Notes: generated by a model not told the origin, from the letters alone. Positions 41,542 through 49,145 are shown, numbered from the stretch's first letter. The stretch is 64,000 nucleotides of DNA from a virus (IMGVR_UViG_3300033144_006256:1-64000); one strand, 5' to 3'. Made by a program: numbers and translations.

Positions 41542-42033
41542 ATGAAGAAATATTTTAAACATTTTTGGACAATCGCAAAACACAAATATTATGTTGGGAT
41601 AGAATGTTTTAAGGTTGGGCTATATTGGCAAGGGATAATACACGATTTTTCAAAGTATAGTTTAACTGAATTTTTTATCTCCGCTAAATATTTTCAAGGA
41701 AAAAGTAGTCCGATAGATGCAGAAAGAATTAAAAATGGATATTCTGTCGCGTGGCTTAACCATAAAGCTAAAAATAAACATCATTTTGTTTATTGGGTTG
41801 ATTTAGACAGGGGAAAAGCAATCCCTTGTGATATGCCAGATAAGTATATTTTAGAAATGGCTTGTGATTTTATAGGTGCTGGGAAAGCGTATAACAATGT
41901 TTCAAGCGATACAAGCGAACCACTAAAATATTATAACGAAAAAATAGACAAGCAATTTATGACCAAAAATACACAAGATAAATTTGAGAAGCTATTACAG
42001 AAATATTCTGATACAGGGAGATTAACACCTTAG
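41542..42033 (+). CDS. DUF5662-family protein
   Basis: This encodes 163 aa. VGLYWQGIIHDFSKYSLTEF, YFQGKSSP, NGYSVAWLNHKAKNKHHFVYW and the later DMPDKYILEMACDFIGAG match DUF5662, a conserved phage/bacterial family with HD-like His and Asp residues (HDFSKY, NHKAKNKHH). Biochemical role unknown. Confidence 0.75.
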   Translation: MKKYFKHFWTIAKHKYYVGIECFKVGLYWQGIIHDFSKYSLTEFFISAKYFQGKSSPIDAERIKNGYSVAWLNHKAKNKHHFVYWVDLDRGKAIPCDMPDKYILEMACDFIGAGKAYNNVSSDTSEPLKYYNEKIDKQFMTKNTQDKFEKLLQKYSDTGRLTP

Positions 42034-42072
42034 GCAAGCACTCTCTCCCAATAATAAATTAAATTAAATAAT

Positions 42073-42321
42073 ATGAAGACAATAGCGATTGATGAAGAGG
42101 CAATAAAAGGGCTTATAACCAAAAAAGATATAATCGGCGACCTTTATGCAATTTTACTAATGGTTAGTGGTATGGAGAAAAATCAATTTGTTGGAGGGGG
42201 TAGGCTAGAAGAATTAAAAAGTGTAGCTCCTTATCAAATAGCAAAAAAAATAATGCAATTACAAACTGAGATAGAAACAAAGGTTTTATTAGGTGATACT
42301 GAAATAAAAGCGAATAAGTAG
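42073..42321 (+). CDS. Hypothetical protein
   Basis: This encodes 82 aa, MKTIAIDEEAIKGLITKKDI, helical. Its leader and first 13 coding bases are almost the same as those of the gene at 42464. Not recognised. Confidence 0.5.
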   Translation: MKTIAIDEEAIKGLITKKDIIGDLYAILLMVSGMEKNQFVGGGRLEELKSVAPYQIAKKIMQLQTEIETKVLLGDTEIKANK

Positions 42322-42421
42322 TTTCATACGACGGTATGTCTGGTGCAAACCCAGAGTTCGCTGTCAAGAAACACCTCCACTTTTCCGCTTAAAATACCGG
42401 GAAATTAGAGAAAATATTTTG

Positions 42422-42441
42422 TTGTAAAGTGGACTTTACAA
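42422..42441. promoter_or_regulatory. 20-nt inverted repeat, possible operator or hairpin
   Basis: TTGTAAAGT-GG-ACTTTACAA, perfect arms, 22 nt before the ATG at 42464. Confidence 0.45.
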
Positions 42442-42463
42442 GGAATAAATTAAATTAAAAAAT

Positions 42464-42619
42464 ATGAAGACAATAGATATTCCCCACAAAGAAATATGTA
42501 GAATGTGGGAAGAAAAATGCAAAGAATTTTCAGATTTGCAGTTAAAAAATATTGGTTTAAATAAAGAAATTAAAAATCTTAACAGTATAATTCTAAAAAT
42601 TAGAGGTTTAATAAATTAA
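42464..42619 (+). CDS. Small hypothetical protein
   Basis: This encodes 51 aa: MKTIDIPHKEICRMWEEKCK, then a coiled-coil-like LKNIGLNKEIKNLNSII. It shares leader and start with the gene at 42073. Confidence 0.45.
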   Translation: MKTIDIPHKEICRMWEEKCKEFSDLQLKNIGLNKEIKNLNSIILKIRGLIN

Positions 42620-42630
42620 GGATAAAAAAT

Positions 42631-42711
42631 ATGGAATTATTTGCATATATTTTAATAGGAATTGGGATTAGTGTGATATTATATTCTATCAGAATTATAA
42701 CCAAAAAATGA
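42631..42711 (+). CDS. Tiny membrane peptide
   Basis: This encodes 26 aa, MELFAYILIGIGISVILYSI and a basic end: one membrane helix. Confidence 0.35.
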   Translation: MELFAYILIGIGISVILYSIRIITKK

Positions 42712-42835
42712 ATGAAGATTTAACAAATTAAGATAAAAAATATGAATATAGAAAAAAAATAAAGAGAATATAAAGTTAAATGATATTTCTAGTAGCAAAG
42801 TATTTAAAAATTACCTTAGTGAAATAATAAAAATT

Positions 42836-43666
42836 ATGAAAAATAAAATTATACAAGGTGAAGCATTAGAAGAATTAAAAAAACTTCCAGATGAAAGTGT
42901 CAATATGTGTATTACGAGTCCACCTTATTGGACTTTAAGAGATTACGGAGTTGAAAGGCAACTAGGGTTAGAGCCAAATTTTAATATTTATATTACTAAT
43001 CTCTGTAATATTTTTGATGAGGTTAAAAGAGTATTAAAAAAAGAAGGAACTTGTTGGGTTATTTTAGGAGATACATATATGACACAAAAAAGAAAATTGC
43101 CTGATAAATGCCTCTGTCAAATTCCATCCCGCTTTGCAATAGAAATGACAAATAGAGGTTGGATATTAAGAAATGAATTGATATGGCACAAATCAAACTG
43201 TATGTCCTCATCAGTAAAAGATAGATTTACAGTAGATTTTGAAAAGATATTTTTCTTTGTTAAGGGTAAAAAATATTATTTTGAAACGCAATATGAACCG
43301 ATGAATGATAAAAGTAAAGAAAGATATAAATATAACTTTACTGGGAATAAAAATAATGATGGTAAACTTACATTGCAAGAACCAAAGGGGAAATCAATAC
43401 AATCAAATAAAGGTAGAAATAAACGCTGTGTTTGGAAAATTACAACTAAATCATATAAAGAAGCACACTTTGCAACATACCCAGAAAAACTTATAGAGAC
43501 ACCTATATTAGTTGGTTGTCCAGAAAATGGGATAATTCTTGACCCATTTTTCGGTGCAGGAACAACAGGAGTAGCTTGTAAAAACCTTAATCGTAGATTT
43601 ATAGGTATAGAAAAAGATAAAGAATATTTTAAAATAGCAGAAGCGAGAATAAAATCAACACCATAA
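42836..43666 (+). CDS. Site-specific DNA methyltransferase (SPPYW type)
   Basis: This encodes 276 aa. [20 protein letters not shown], then motif [14 protein letters not shown] near the N-terminus and motif [21 protein letters not shown] near the C-terminus: beta-class order. SPPY favours N4-cytosine specificity, though N6-adenine is possible. The middle part (about 120-210) is the target recognition region. No cognate restriction gene was found, so it probably protects phage DNA. Confidence 0.85.
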   Translation: MKNKIIQGEALEELKKLPDESVNMCITSPPYWTLRDYGVERQLGLEPNFNIYITNLCNIFDEVKRVLKKEGTCWVILGDTYMTQKRKLPDKCLCQIPSRFAIEMTNRGWILRNELIWHKSNCMSSSVKDRFTVDFEKIFFFVKGKKYYFETQYEPMNDKSKERYKYNFTGNKNNDGKLTLQEPKGKSIQSNKGRNKRCVWKITTKSYKEAHFATYPEKLIETPILVGCPENGIILDPFFGAGTTGVACKNLNRRFIGIEKDKEYFKIAEARIKSTP

Positions 43667-43719
43667 CCGCTGTTTTAAAAGAGTTTAACCTTAAATAAAT
43701 AACAAGAAAGGATAAAAAT

Positions 43720-44190
43720 ATGAATATGGATAAAAAAGAAATTCAAAAAAGAGTTTTACAAAATGGGGAACCATTAGACTTAGATAAATTTACTTGGGAT
43801 AAAGATACTAAAACATTTTCAAGTTTAGAAGATAATTTAGTACTTGATTTTAATGGTATAGATTACTGTGTTTTTTCTGCTGGCTCTGACTGTGTTTTCA
43901 AAACTGGCTCTGGTTGTATCTTCAAAACTGGCTCTAACTGTGTTTTTGATACTGGCTCTGGCTGTGTTTTTTCTACTAGCTCTTACTGTATTTTTTCTAC
44001 TGGTTTTAACTGTGCAGTAGTTAGAAGAGATGTTTATGGAGTTATAGAATTAAAAGAAAATCAGAAAATTAAATTAAATGGATGGAATATTAAAGGTTAT
44101 AAAATCCTAGATGAGGAAGAAAAATCTCTATCTGGCAAAAAAGTAAAAGTAGAACTAGACGGTAAAAGTTATACAGCTACTATCGATTAA
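43720..44190 (+). CDS. Cys-containing octapeptide-repeat protein
   Basis: 156 aa. Residues about 48-98 hold seven tandem 8-residue units of the form C(V/I)FxTGSx (for example CVFKTGSGCIFKTGSN). Regular Cys/Phe spacing suggests a short beta-solenoid with a Cys ladder. It is flanked by ordinary sequence (MNMDKKEIQKRVLQNGEPLD before, IELKENQKIKLNGWNIKGYK after). RBS AGAAAGG. Role unknown. Confidence 0.6.
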   Translation: MNMDKKEIQKRVLQNGEPLDLDKFTWDKDTKTFSSLEDNLVLDFNGIDYCVFSAGSDCVFKTGSGCIFKTGSNCVFDTGSGCVFSTSSYCIFSTGFNCAVVRRDVYGVIELKENQKIKLNGWNIKGYKILDEEEKSLSGKKVKVELDGKSYTATID

Positions 44191-44204
44191 TAAATTAAAT
44201 AAAT

Positions 44205-44378
44205 ATGGATAAGAAATTAATATACAATTATAAAGAATTATACGACCCATTAGATGATATTACTTTTAGTTCAGAACTGCTAATCAGAAAATTAAATAAA
44301 AGAGAATACCTCAATAATGATGAAAGAGAATTATTGATAGAAGCAATTGAAGTGTGCGTTAATCTTTTAAAATGTTAG
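44205..44378 (+). CDS. Small hypothetical protein
   Basis: This encodes 57 aa (MDKKLIYNYKELYDPLDDIT), acidic and helical. Its end overlaps the next ATG by 7 nt. Confidence 0.45.
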   Translation: MDKKLIYNYKELYDPLDDITFSSELLIRKLNKREYLNNDERELLIEAIEVCVNLLKC

Positions 44379-44452
44379 ATTATATTATTGCAATTGGGTT
44401 ATTAACTTTATTTTTTGGAAGTATTTTAGCTGTAATTTTAGGGGGGGGGTAA
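44372..44452 (+). CDS. Tiny membrane peptide
   Basis: This encodes 26 aa, MLDYIIAIGLLTLFFGSILA then VILGGG (from a G9 run): one membrane helix. Confidence 0.35.
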   Translation: MLDYIIAIGLLTLFFGSILAVILGGG

Positions 44453-44453
44453 A

Positions 44454-44639
44454 ATGGATAAGCAAGAAATGAATATAAAAATAATGACAGATTATCGCTT
44501 AGCATTAGAAGAAATATTTAGAAATGTTAGAAATTTAGACGAAGATAGATTAGTAGAATTAGATATTAATAGTGCCTTTTTAAAAGAAGAAGAAATACAA
44601 TTAGTTTGGAAAAGTATTTTCAAAAAAAGAAGAAGATAA
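44454..44639 (+). CDS. Small hypothetical protein
   Basis: 61 aa, helical and acidic with a basic KKRRR end. The G9 run before it acts as ribosome site. Not recognised. Confidence 0.45.
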   Translation: MDKQEMNIKIMTDYRLALEEIFRNVRNLDEDRLVELDINSAFLKEEEIQLVWKSIFKKRRR

Positions 44640-44641
44640 TA

Positions 44642-44664
44642 AAAGGAGGCATAAGTTGCCTCCT
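44642..44664 (+). terminator. Terminator-like hairpin
   Basis: AAGGAGGC-ataagtt-GCCTCCTT with TTTTT a few bases on; its end overlaps the following -35 box. Confidence 0.6.
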
Positions 44665-44718
44665 TGACTTTTTCATAAAAAAAGCGTATAATTACAACAT
44701 AAACTATAACGGTTATAA
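44664..44718 (+). promoter_or_regulatory. Promoter and operator-like palindrome before the ParB/MT-A70 gene
   Basis: TTGACT at 44664-44669, 17 nt, TATAAT at 44687-44692. CTATAAC-G-GTTATAA at 44704-44718 lies just after the start point, the same motif as at 10866. Confidence 0.6.
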
Positions 44719-44720
44719 CT

Positions 44721-45587
44721 ATGAAAATCAATCAAATAAAAGTTTGTAAAAGGTTTAGAAAAGATCTTGGTGACTTAGAAGAATTAAAAAAATCAATTAA
44801 AGAAATAGGGCTTTTACAACCAATAGTTGTTGATGAAAATAATAATTTAATAGCTGGACAAAGAAGATTACAAGCATTTAAAGAATTAAGTATCACTGAT
44901 ATAGATGTGAATATAATAAAAATAGATAGTAGTTTAAAAGGTGAATATGATGAAAATGTTATAAGGAAACAATTTACACCGACAGAGGGGGTTAAAATAT
45001 GGGAAGCAATGAAAAGTTATCAGGGGAAAAATCAATATACACAAGAGGATGTGTCCAATTTGGACACAAGCAAAAAAAGAGATAGGGCAGCTAAAGCAAC
45101 AAAGATAGGAAGAACAAATCTTTCAAAGGCAAAACAAGTTATAGAATATGGGGATAAGGATATAATAAAAGAAATGGATAAAACCGAGAATATTAGTGGA
45201 GCATACAGTAAAATTAAAACAGCAAAAACACTAGCAGATATTGAACAACAAAAAAAAGATATAGCAAGTGGCAAAATAAAACTTCCAGAAGGTGTATTTG
45301 AAAATATAGTTGTAGATCCGCCTTGGGATTACAAATCAGAATATAATGCAGAAACACGAAGATCAGCTAATAAATATCCACCAATGACGTTAGAAGAAAT
45401 AGAAAATATTAAATTACCATTAGCGGATGATTGTATATTATGGTTTTGGACAACACAAGCATTTATCTTTGAAGCTAAAAGAATACTTGATAATTGGGGT
45501 TTTGATTATAAAGGAATGTTAATTTGGGATAAAGGGCAAATGGGTCAAGGTTATTGGCTAAGAATGCAATGTGAGTTCTGTGATTAG
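44721..45587 (+). CDS. ParB-like nuclease domain fused to a truncated MT-A70 methyltransferase
   Basis: This encodes 288 aa. Residues 1-110: ParB/Srx fold (GLLQPIVVDENNNLIAGQRRLQAFKEL). Residues 110-185: HTH part (KATKIGRTNLSKAKQVIEYG). Residues 195-285: MT-A70 N6-adenine methylase core with DPPWDYKSEY, KYPPMTLEEIENIKLP and FWTTQAFIFEAKRIL, ending at GYWLRMQCEFC. MT-A70 proteins normally go on for another 40-60 aa, so the C-terminus is missing. It runs straight into a piece of a C5-cytosine methylase gene. Confidence 0.75.
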   Translation: MKINQIKVCKRFRKDLGDLEELKKSIKEIGLLQPIVVDENNNLIAGQRRLQAFKELSITDIDVNIIKIDSSLKGEYDENVIRKQFTPTEGVKIWEAMKSYQGKNQYTQEDVSNLDTSKKRDRAAKATKIGRTNLSKAKQVIEYGDKDIIKEMDKTENISGAYSKIKTAKTLADIEQQKKDIASGKIKLPEGVFENIVVDPPWDYKSEYNAETRRSANKYPPMTLEEIENIKLPLADDCILWFWTTQAFIFEAKRILDNWGFDYKGMLIWDKGQMGQGYWLRMQCEFCD

Positions 45588-45897
45588 ATTTTTTAAACAA
45601 GGGGTAAATGCATCTGATTTATTTAATGGTAATTATTTTAATACAAGAAGATTAGCTTTAAATAAACCAGCACCAACAATTACAAAAACTAAAGCATTAT
45701 TACATCCGACAGAAGACAGATGGCTTACAATAGAAGAATGTAAAGCTATATCAACTTTCCCAAAAGATTTCAAATTTATTGGCTCATATAATAACCAATG
45801 GGCAAGAATAAGGAATGCTGTTATGCCAAAATTTATGGAAGCGATTGCGTTACATATTAAAAAAGAAATATTAGAAAAATACTATGAAAACAATTAA
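45571..45897 (+). pseudogene. C-terminal fragment of a C5-cytosine DNA methyltransferase
   Basis: 108 aa, GTG start. NTRRLALNKPAPTITKTKAL, LHPTEDRWLTIEECKAISTFP and GSYNNQWARIRNAVMP are the last part of Dcm-type enzymes (target recognition end, motifs IX and X). The catalytic PCQ and ENV parts are absent. It overlaps the MT-A70 end by 17 nt, so a deletion seems to have joined two methylase genes. Confidence 0.65.
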
Positions 45898-46066
45898 CCT
45901 TATATGCCAACAATGTGGCACAAAACTATTAAAACAACCACAGAACATAAATAAGAGGCAACAACCTTTTTCTACTTGGTATAATGGCTTTTGTGATGTA
46001 TGTGGTAAAGAAAAAACAGTGACTGAAAACCGTGATTTTGGCTATTTAAAAGAAAAAAATGATTAA
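45884..46066 (+). CDS. Small zinc-ribbon protein
   Basis: This encodes 60 aa. LICQQCGTKLLKQPQN ... GFCDVCGKEKTV: two CxxC pairs. It overlaps the previous ORF by 14 nt. Function unknown. Confidence 0.55.
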   Translation: MKTINLICQQCGTKLLKQPQNINKRQQPFSTWYNGFCDVCGKEKTVTENRDFGYLKEKND

Positions 46067-46128
46067 CTATAAAAACAAATATCCATTATCTACCCTTAAT
46101 ACTTAATAAAATAACAGATATAGAAATA

Positions 46129-46209
46129 ATGGGTAATAATCATTCAACAGAGCAAGGAATACAATATAAGCATATTAGAAACGCAATTAATAATATAATA
46201 GAAAGTTAA
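46129..46209 (+). CDS. Tiny ORF
   Basis: 26 aa, MGNNHSTEQGIQYKHIRNAI. No clear ribosome site; kept only as a possible peptide. Confidence 0.25.
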   Translation: MGNNHSTEQGIQYKHIRNAINNIIES

Positions 46210-46214
46210 AAAAT

Positions 46215-46319
46215 ATGAAAACTAAAAAACCTTGTCCAAGTTCAAAAATCCGTTCTAAAGGTAAAGGACGTGGGTTAGGTATAGGAAAAGGTAAGGGACC
46301 GATAGGAAGAAGAAAATAA
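46215..46319 (+). CDS. Very small basic Gly/Lys-rich protein
   Basis: 34 aa, MKTKKPCPSSKIRSKGKGRG then KGPIGRRK. Similar tiny basic proteins occur in phages; probably nucleic acid binding. Confidence 0.4.
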   Translation: MKTKKPCPSSKIRSKGKGRGLGIGKGKGPIGRRK

Positions 46320-46320
46320 C

Positions 46321-46336
46321 TTATAACCTGTTATAA
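46321..46336. promoter_or_regulatory. Operator-like palindrome
   Basis: TTATAAC-CT-GTTATAA, perfect 7-nt arms, the same motif family as at 10866 and 44704. It lies upstream of the terminase-small-like region. Confidence 0.45.
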
Positions 46337-46374
46337 CTTTAATAAATTAAAAAAAACATATAGTAAAGGATAAA

Positions 46375-46530
46375 ATGCCTACTGTATCAGAAGAAAAGAA
46401 AAAAGAATATTTAGCACTTATAAGAAGATTATTAGTTATGAATCCAAATATAACTGTTTTAGGTATTCAATCAGCATTAGAAAATAGTAAAAATAGTTTT
46501 AATCGATTTTTTTATAAAAATATGTTATAA
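46375..46530 (+). pseudogene. 5' fragment of the TerS-like gene, cut off by the homing endonuclease insertion
   Basis: Reads MPTVSEEKKKEYLALIRRLL, then VMNPNITVLGIQSALENSKN, and diverges into nonsense ending in the -10 box at 46526. The first 40 aa correspond to the start of the intact gene at 47301 (MPAYSEEKKNQFMEYIRRLL, VMSPNISILSIQESLEKSKG). About 60-65% of residues agree, so this is an old copy of the 5' end left on the far side of the inserted endonuclease gene. Confidence 0.7.
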
Positions 46531-46595
46531 TATATTTATAGGGACGAGAAATATTTTTTATGCCTGCCAATGGCTCGTCCCTGAGGTAGGCTTTT
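46526..46595 (+). ncRNA. H-type pseudoknot at the 5' end of the homing endonuclease transcript
   Basis: TATAAT at 46526-46531 predicts a start near 46538-46541. Stem 1: GGGACGAG (46541-46548) / CTCGTCCC (46574-46581), 8 bp. Stem 2: GCCTGCC (46562-46568) / GGTAGGC (46585-46591), 7 bp with one G-U. The stems interleave; a TTTT follows at 46592. It ends 12 nt before the endonuclease ATG. Confidence 0.65.
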
Positions 46596-46607
46596 AAGTA
46601 TATTATT

Positions 46608-47296
46608 ATGCCATCAGGAGTTTATAAAAGAAGTGAATTAGAAAAAAATAGATTATATAATAATCTAAAATATAGTATTAGGGTTGGTATGACTGGCAAA
46701 AAGCATTCAGAGCATTCAAAAAAGAAGATGAGTAATTCTAAATTAGGTAAGCATTATTCGACAAGGACTGAGTTTAAAAAAGGTAACCCACCGTGGAATA
46801 AAGGCAAAAAATTATCAGATGAATATAGAAAAAAATTAAGTGAATCACATAAGGGGTTGCAATCTTATTGGAAAGGCAGAAAAAGAGGAGCGATGTCAGA
46901 TGAATGGAAAAGAAAAATATCAGAAGCTAATAGGGGGGGGCTAAAGGGAACGCTTGGAAAGGTGGTATAACAAAAAAACATTTTGCAGAAAGAAATAATG
47001 TTGAAATTAAAATTTGGAAGGCTAATATTTTTAAAAAATATAATTGGTCTTGTAGAAAATGTGGTAAAATAGGTGGTAGGTTGCAAGCCCACCATATATA
47101 TAATTTTTCTAGTCACATTAATTTTAGATCTAAGATTGATAATGGTATATTACTATGCAACGAATGCCATAAAGAATTTCATAAAATATATAAAAGGGTA
47201 AATAATAATATAGAGCAAATAGATATTTTTATAAATGGTTATAATACTATAAAACAGTTTTTAAGGGATAATTATAAAGAAATATTTTGTGATTAA
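46608..47296 (+). pseudogene. HNH homing endonuclease with NUMOD3 repeats, frameshifted in a G8 run
   Basis: Frame one (46608-46970): NUMOD3 motifs GKKHSEHSKKKMSNSKLGKH and KKLSDEYRKKLSESHKG, ending ISEANRGG. After the G8 run at 46933-46940, frame two continues AKGNAWKGGITKKHFAERNN, then the HNH part SCRKCGKIGGRLQAHHIYNF, NGILLCNECHKEFHK, to the stop at 47296. A single base would restore a protein of about 229 aa. The gene lies inside the duplicated 5' end of the TerS-like gene. Confidence 0.75.
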
Positions 47297-47300
47297 AAAT

Positions 47301-47792
47301 ATGCCAGCATATAGTGAAGAGAAAAAAAATCAATTTATGGAGTATATTAGAAGGCTATTAGTTATGAGTCCTAATATTTCTATTTTATCAATACAAGAAT
47401 CTCTTGAAAAAAGTAAAGGGATAAGGCTAGATAAAGATTATATACATAAACTAAGAAACAAAATATTTGCAGAAAGAGCGAATAGGTATAATTATTATAC
47501 TATAAAAAAATTGTTGCCAGAATATAGTGACGAAATAGAAATAATTAAAAGTAGATTGTGGAGCATATTAAATAACAAAGATGCTGAAGATAGAGATAAA
47601 ATTAGGGCTCTAAGTGAAATAAGAAATTCAAGTAAAGATTTACTAAACGCTATGGCTGATGCTGGCGTATTTACAAGGGAGATAGGAAAACTTGATACTG
47701 GTATGGCTGAAATAGTAAAGATGATTAAAGAATACTACCCTAAAAAAGAAATAAAGCCAGAAGATGTGCCAGGTGAAGCACCGCAGGAATAG
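47301..47792 (+). CDS. Small terminase subunit-like HTH protein
   Basis: 163 aa from ATG 47301. The N-terminal part (IRRLLVMSPNISILSIQESL, GIRLDKDYIHKLRNKIFAER) is a helix-turn-helix; the middle and end form coiled coil (EIEIIKSRLWSILNNKDAED, AGVFTREIGKLDTGMAEIVK), as in terminase small subunits that recognise the packaging site. It is the closest such candidate upstream of the large terminase, 2 kb away. The role is inferred. Confidence 0.5.
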   Translation: MPAYSEEKKNQFMEYIRRLLVMSPNISILSIQESLEKSKGIRLDKDYIHKLRNKIFAERANRYNYYTIKKLLPEYSDEIEIIKSRLWSILNNKDAEDRDKIRALSEIRNSSKDLLNAMADAGVFTREIGKLDTGMAEIVKMIKEYYPKKEIKPEDVPGEAPQE

Positions 47793-47856
47793 TGTTAGAA
47801 GCCCCAAAATTGCGTTCTAAGGGGTTTTAAAGTAAAAAGTAATTATAATATACATT

Positions 47857-47976
47857 ATGGAAAAAGAAACATTTGATGCAATAAGAATAATAATATCTTG
47901 TTTTGGCTTATCTGTCGCAATAATAGGATTTTTTTATGGAAGTAATCACAGGATATACAGGGTTTATGGTTTTTAA
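47857..47976 (+). CDS. Small membrane protein
   Basis: 39 aa with one membrane helix (IRIIISCFGLSVAIIGFFYG). It overlaps the next small gene in another frame by 41 nt. Confidence 0.4.
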   Translation: MEKETFDAIRIIISCFGLSVAIIGFFYGSNHRIYRVYGF

Positions 47977-48037
47977 TGCTTTGGCTATATTCGCTTGGAG
48001 TATTTATTTAAGAAAAATTTATATTGAAAATAAGTAG
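47936..48037 (+). CDS. Small membrane protein nested in the previous one
   Basis: 33 aa, MEVITGYTGFMVFNALAIFA then WSIYLRKIYIENK: one membrane helix. Overlapping membrane peptides recall spanin-like or toxin-like pairs, but no motif supports either. Confidence 0.35.
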   Translation: MEVITGYTGFMVFNALAIFAWSIYLRKIYIENK

Positions 48038-48148
48038 CTTATCTAAGCCAAAAGTGCTAATTCTATGGGGGGTTCATTTTACATAATAGTTAAAATATGA
48101 AACAAGAAGATTGGCAAAAAATATAAGGTTTATTAGAAAGGCAAAAAA

Positions 48149-48385
48149 ATGAAAAAACATAATCCATATAAACTAACTATAGAAAAAATAGAAAACGGCT
48201 TTTTGCTAACCCATAATGAACAACTTGACGATGATTGGGTAAAAGAACGCAAGGAAGCAATCATAGAAGATGATGATGAAGAAAAAGAAATAGTAGCAGT
48301 GCTTCAACAAGTAGCTGAATATTTTGGTATTTATAATAGCAAACATAAAGAAAGAAATTTAGAGATAGGATTTAAAAAAAATTGA
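48149..48385 (+). CDS. Hypothetical small phage protein
   Basis: 78 aa, RBS GAAAGG. LTIEKIENGFLLTHNEQLDD, then EEKEIVAVLQQVAEYFGIYN, a pattern seen in small proteins of many phages. Function unknown. Confidence 0.5.
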   Translation: MKKHNPYKLTIEKIENGFLLTHNEQLDDDWVKERKEAIIEDDDEEKEIVAVLQQVAEYFGIYNSKHKERNLEIGFKKN

Positions 48386-48462
48386 TAAAGTATTTGATAT
48401 AGTATATTGTTTTAGAATGATTAAAATTATTTGGTGAATATTGGGATAGTATGTGGTATTAA

Positions 48463-48535
48463 GCAGATGTAGTTTAACTGTTAAAACTATCATTCCAACA
48501 AAATGATTTTAGCGGTACAACTCCGTTCATCTGCA
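48463..48535 (+). tRNA. tRNA-like gene, related to tRNA-Gly(UCC), abnormal anticodon arm
   Basis: 73 nt. Acceptor GCAGATG (48463-48469) / CATCTGC (48528-48534), perfect. D stem GTTT/AAAC. T arm AGCGG-TACAACT-CCGTT. The best anticodon stem TCATT/AATGA leaves the loop CCAACAA, so TCC, expected from the overall likeness to tRNA-Gly, is shifted out of position. It may be a degraded tRNA or an RNA with another job. Confidence 0.5.
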
Positions 48536-48568
48536 CAGGTTTTTTAACATTAAATAAAGGAGGGAATA

Positions 48569-49063
48569 ATGACAATAATACCAGTAGTAATTATTGTATT
48601 AAAGAAATGTAACCATTTTGTATTAGTAGTTAATTCAACTAAACTCAATGGAAAAGCATTCCCAGGTGGTAAAATTAAATTTGGTGAAACAATAAGAGAA
48701 GCAACAATGCGTGAAGCGAAAGAAGAATTAGGTATTGATGTTAAGGTTGAAAGAATAATCGGGTATGGTGAAATGATAACAGCTGGATATGCAGGTGATA
48801 GAAAATATTTATCATATGCAGAACTAAACGCACTGCCAGAAACACAGAAAAGAAATTTTATTAATCCGTGTAGTAAAAAACATTATTTATTCTATACAGT
48901 CCTTTGTTCAAAGAAATTTAAGAATAGCAGAGTAGTATTGAATGAAGAAGCCACAGAATGTTTTTGGGTCACAATTAATGAGTTAGAAGAATGTGGGTTA
49001 AATGGAATTTGGGAACAGCCGATAGGACACATTAAACAATCAATGTTTAAAAATCCATATTAG
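48569..49063 (+). CDS. NUDIX hydrolase
   Basis: 164 aa with RBS AAGGAGG. The Nudix box is complete: GGKIKFGETIREATMREAKE followed by ELGID (GX5EX7REUXEEXGU). Nudix enzymes split nucleoside diphosphate derivatives; phage ones often act on dNTPs, NAD(H) or capped RNA. The later part (KKHYLFYTVLCSKKFKN) is typical for the fold. It is the last gene before the 49 kb non-coding module. Confidence 0.85.
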   Translation: MTIIPVVIIVLKKCNHFVLVVNSTKLNGKAFPGGKIKFGETIREATMREAKEELGIDVKVERIIGYGEMITAGYAGDRKYLSYAELNALPETQKRNFINPCSKKHYLFYTVLCSKKFKNSRVVLNEEATECFWVTINELEECGLNGIWEQPIGHIKQSMFKNPY

Positions 49064-49145
49064 TTCTTTATCAAATAAGAAATATGGTATAACTGTTAAA
49101 AGAATACAAAGATTTTGTTTATAATACTTCCAATATTCTTAAAAG

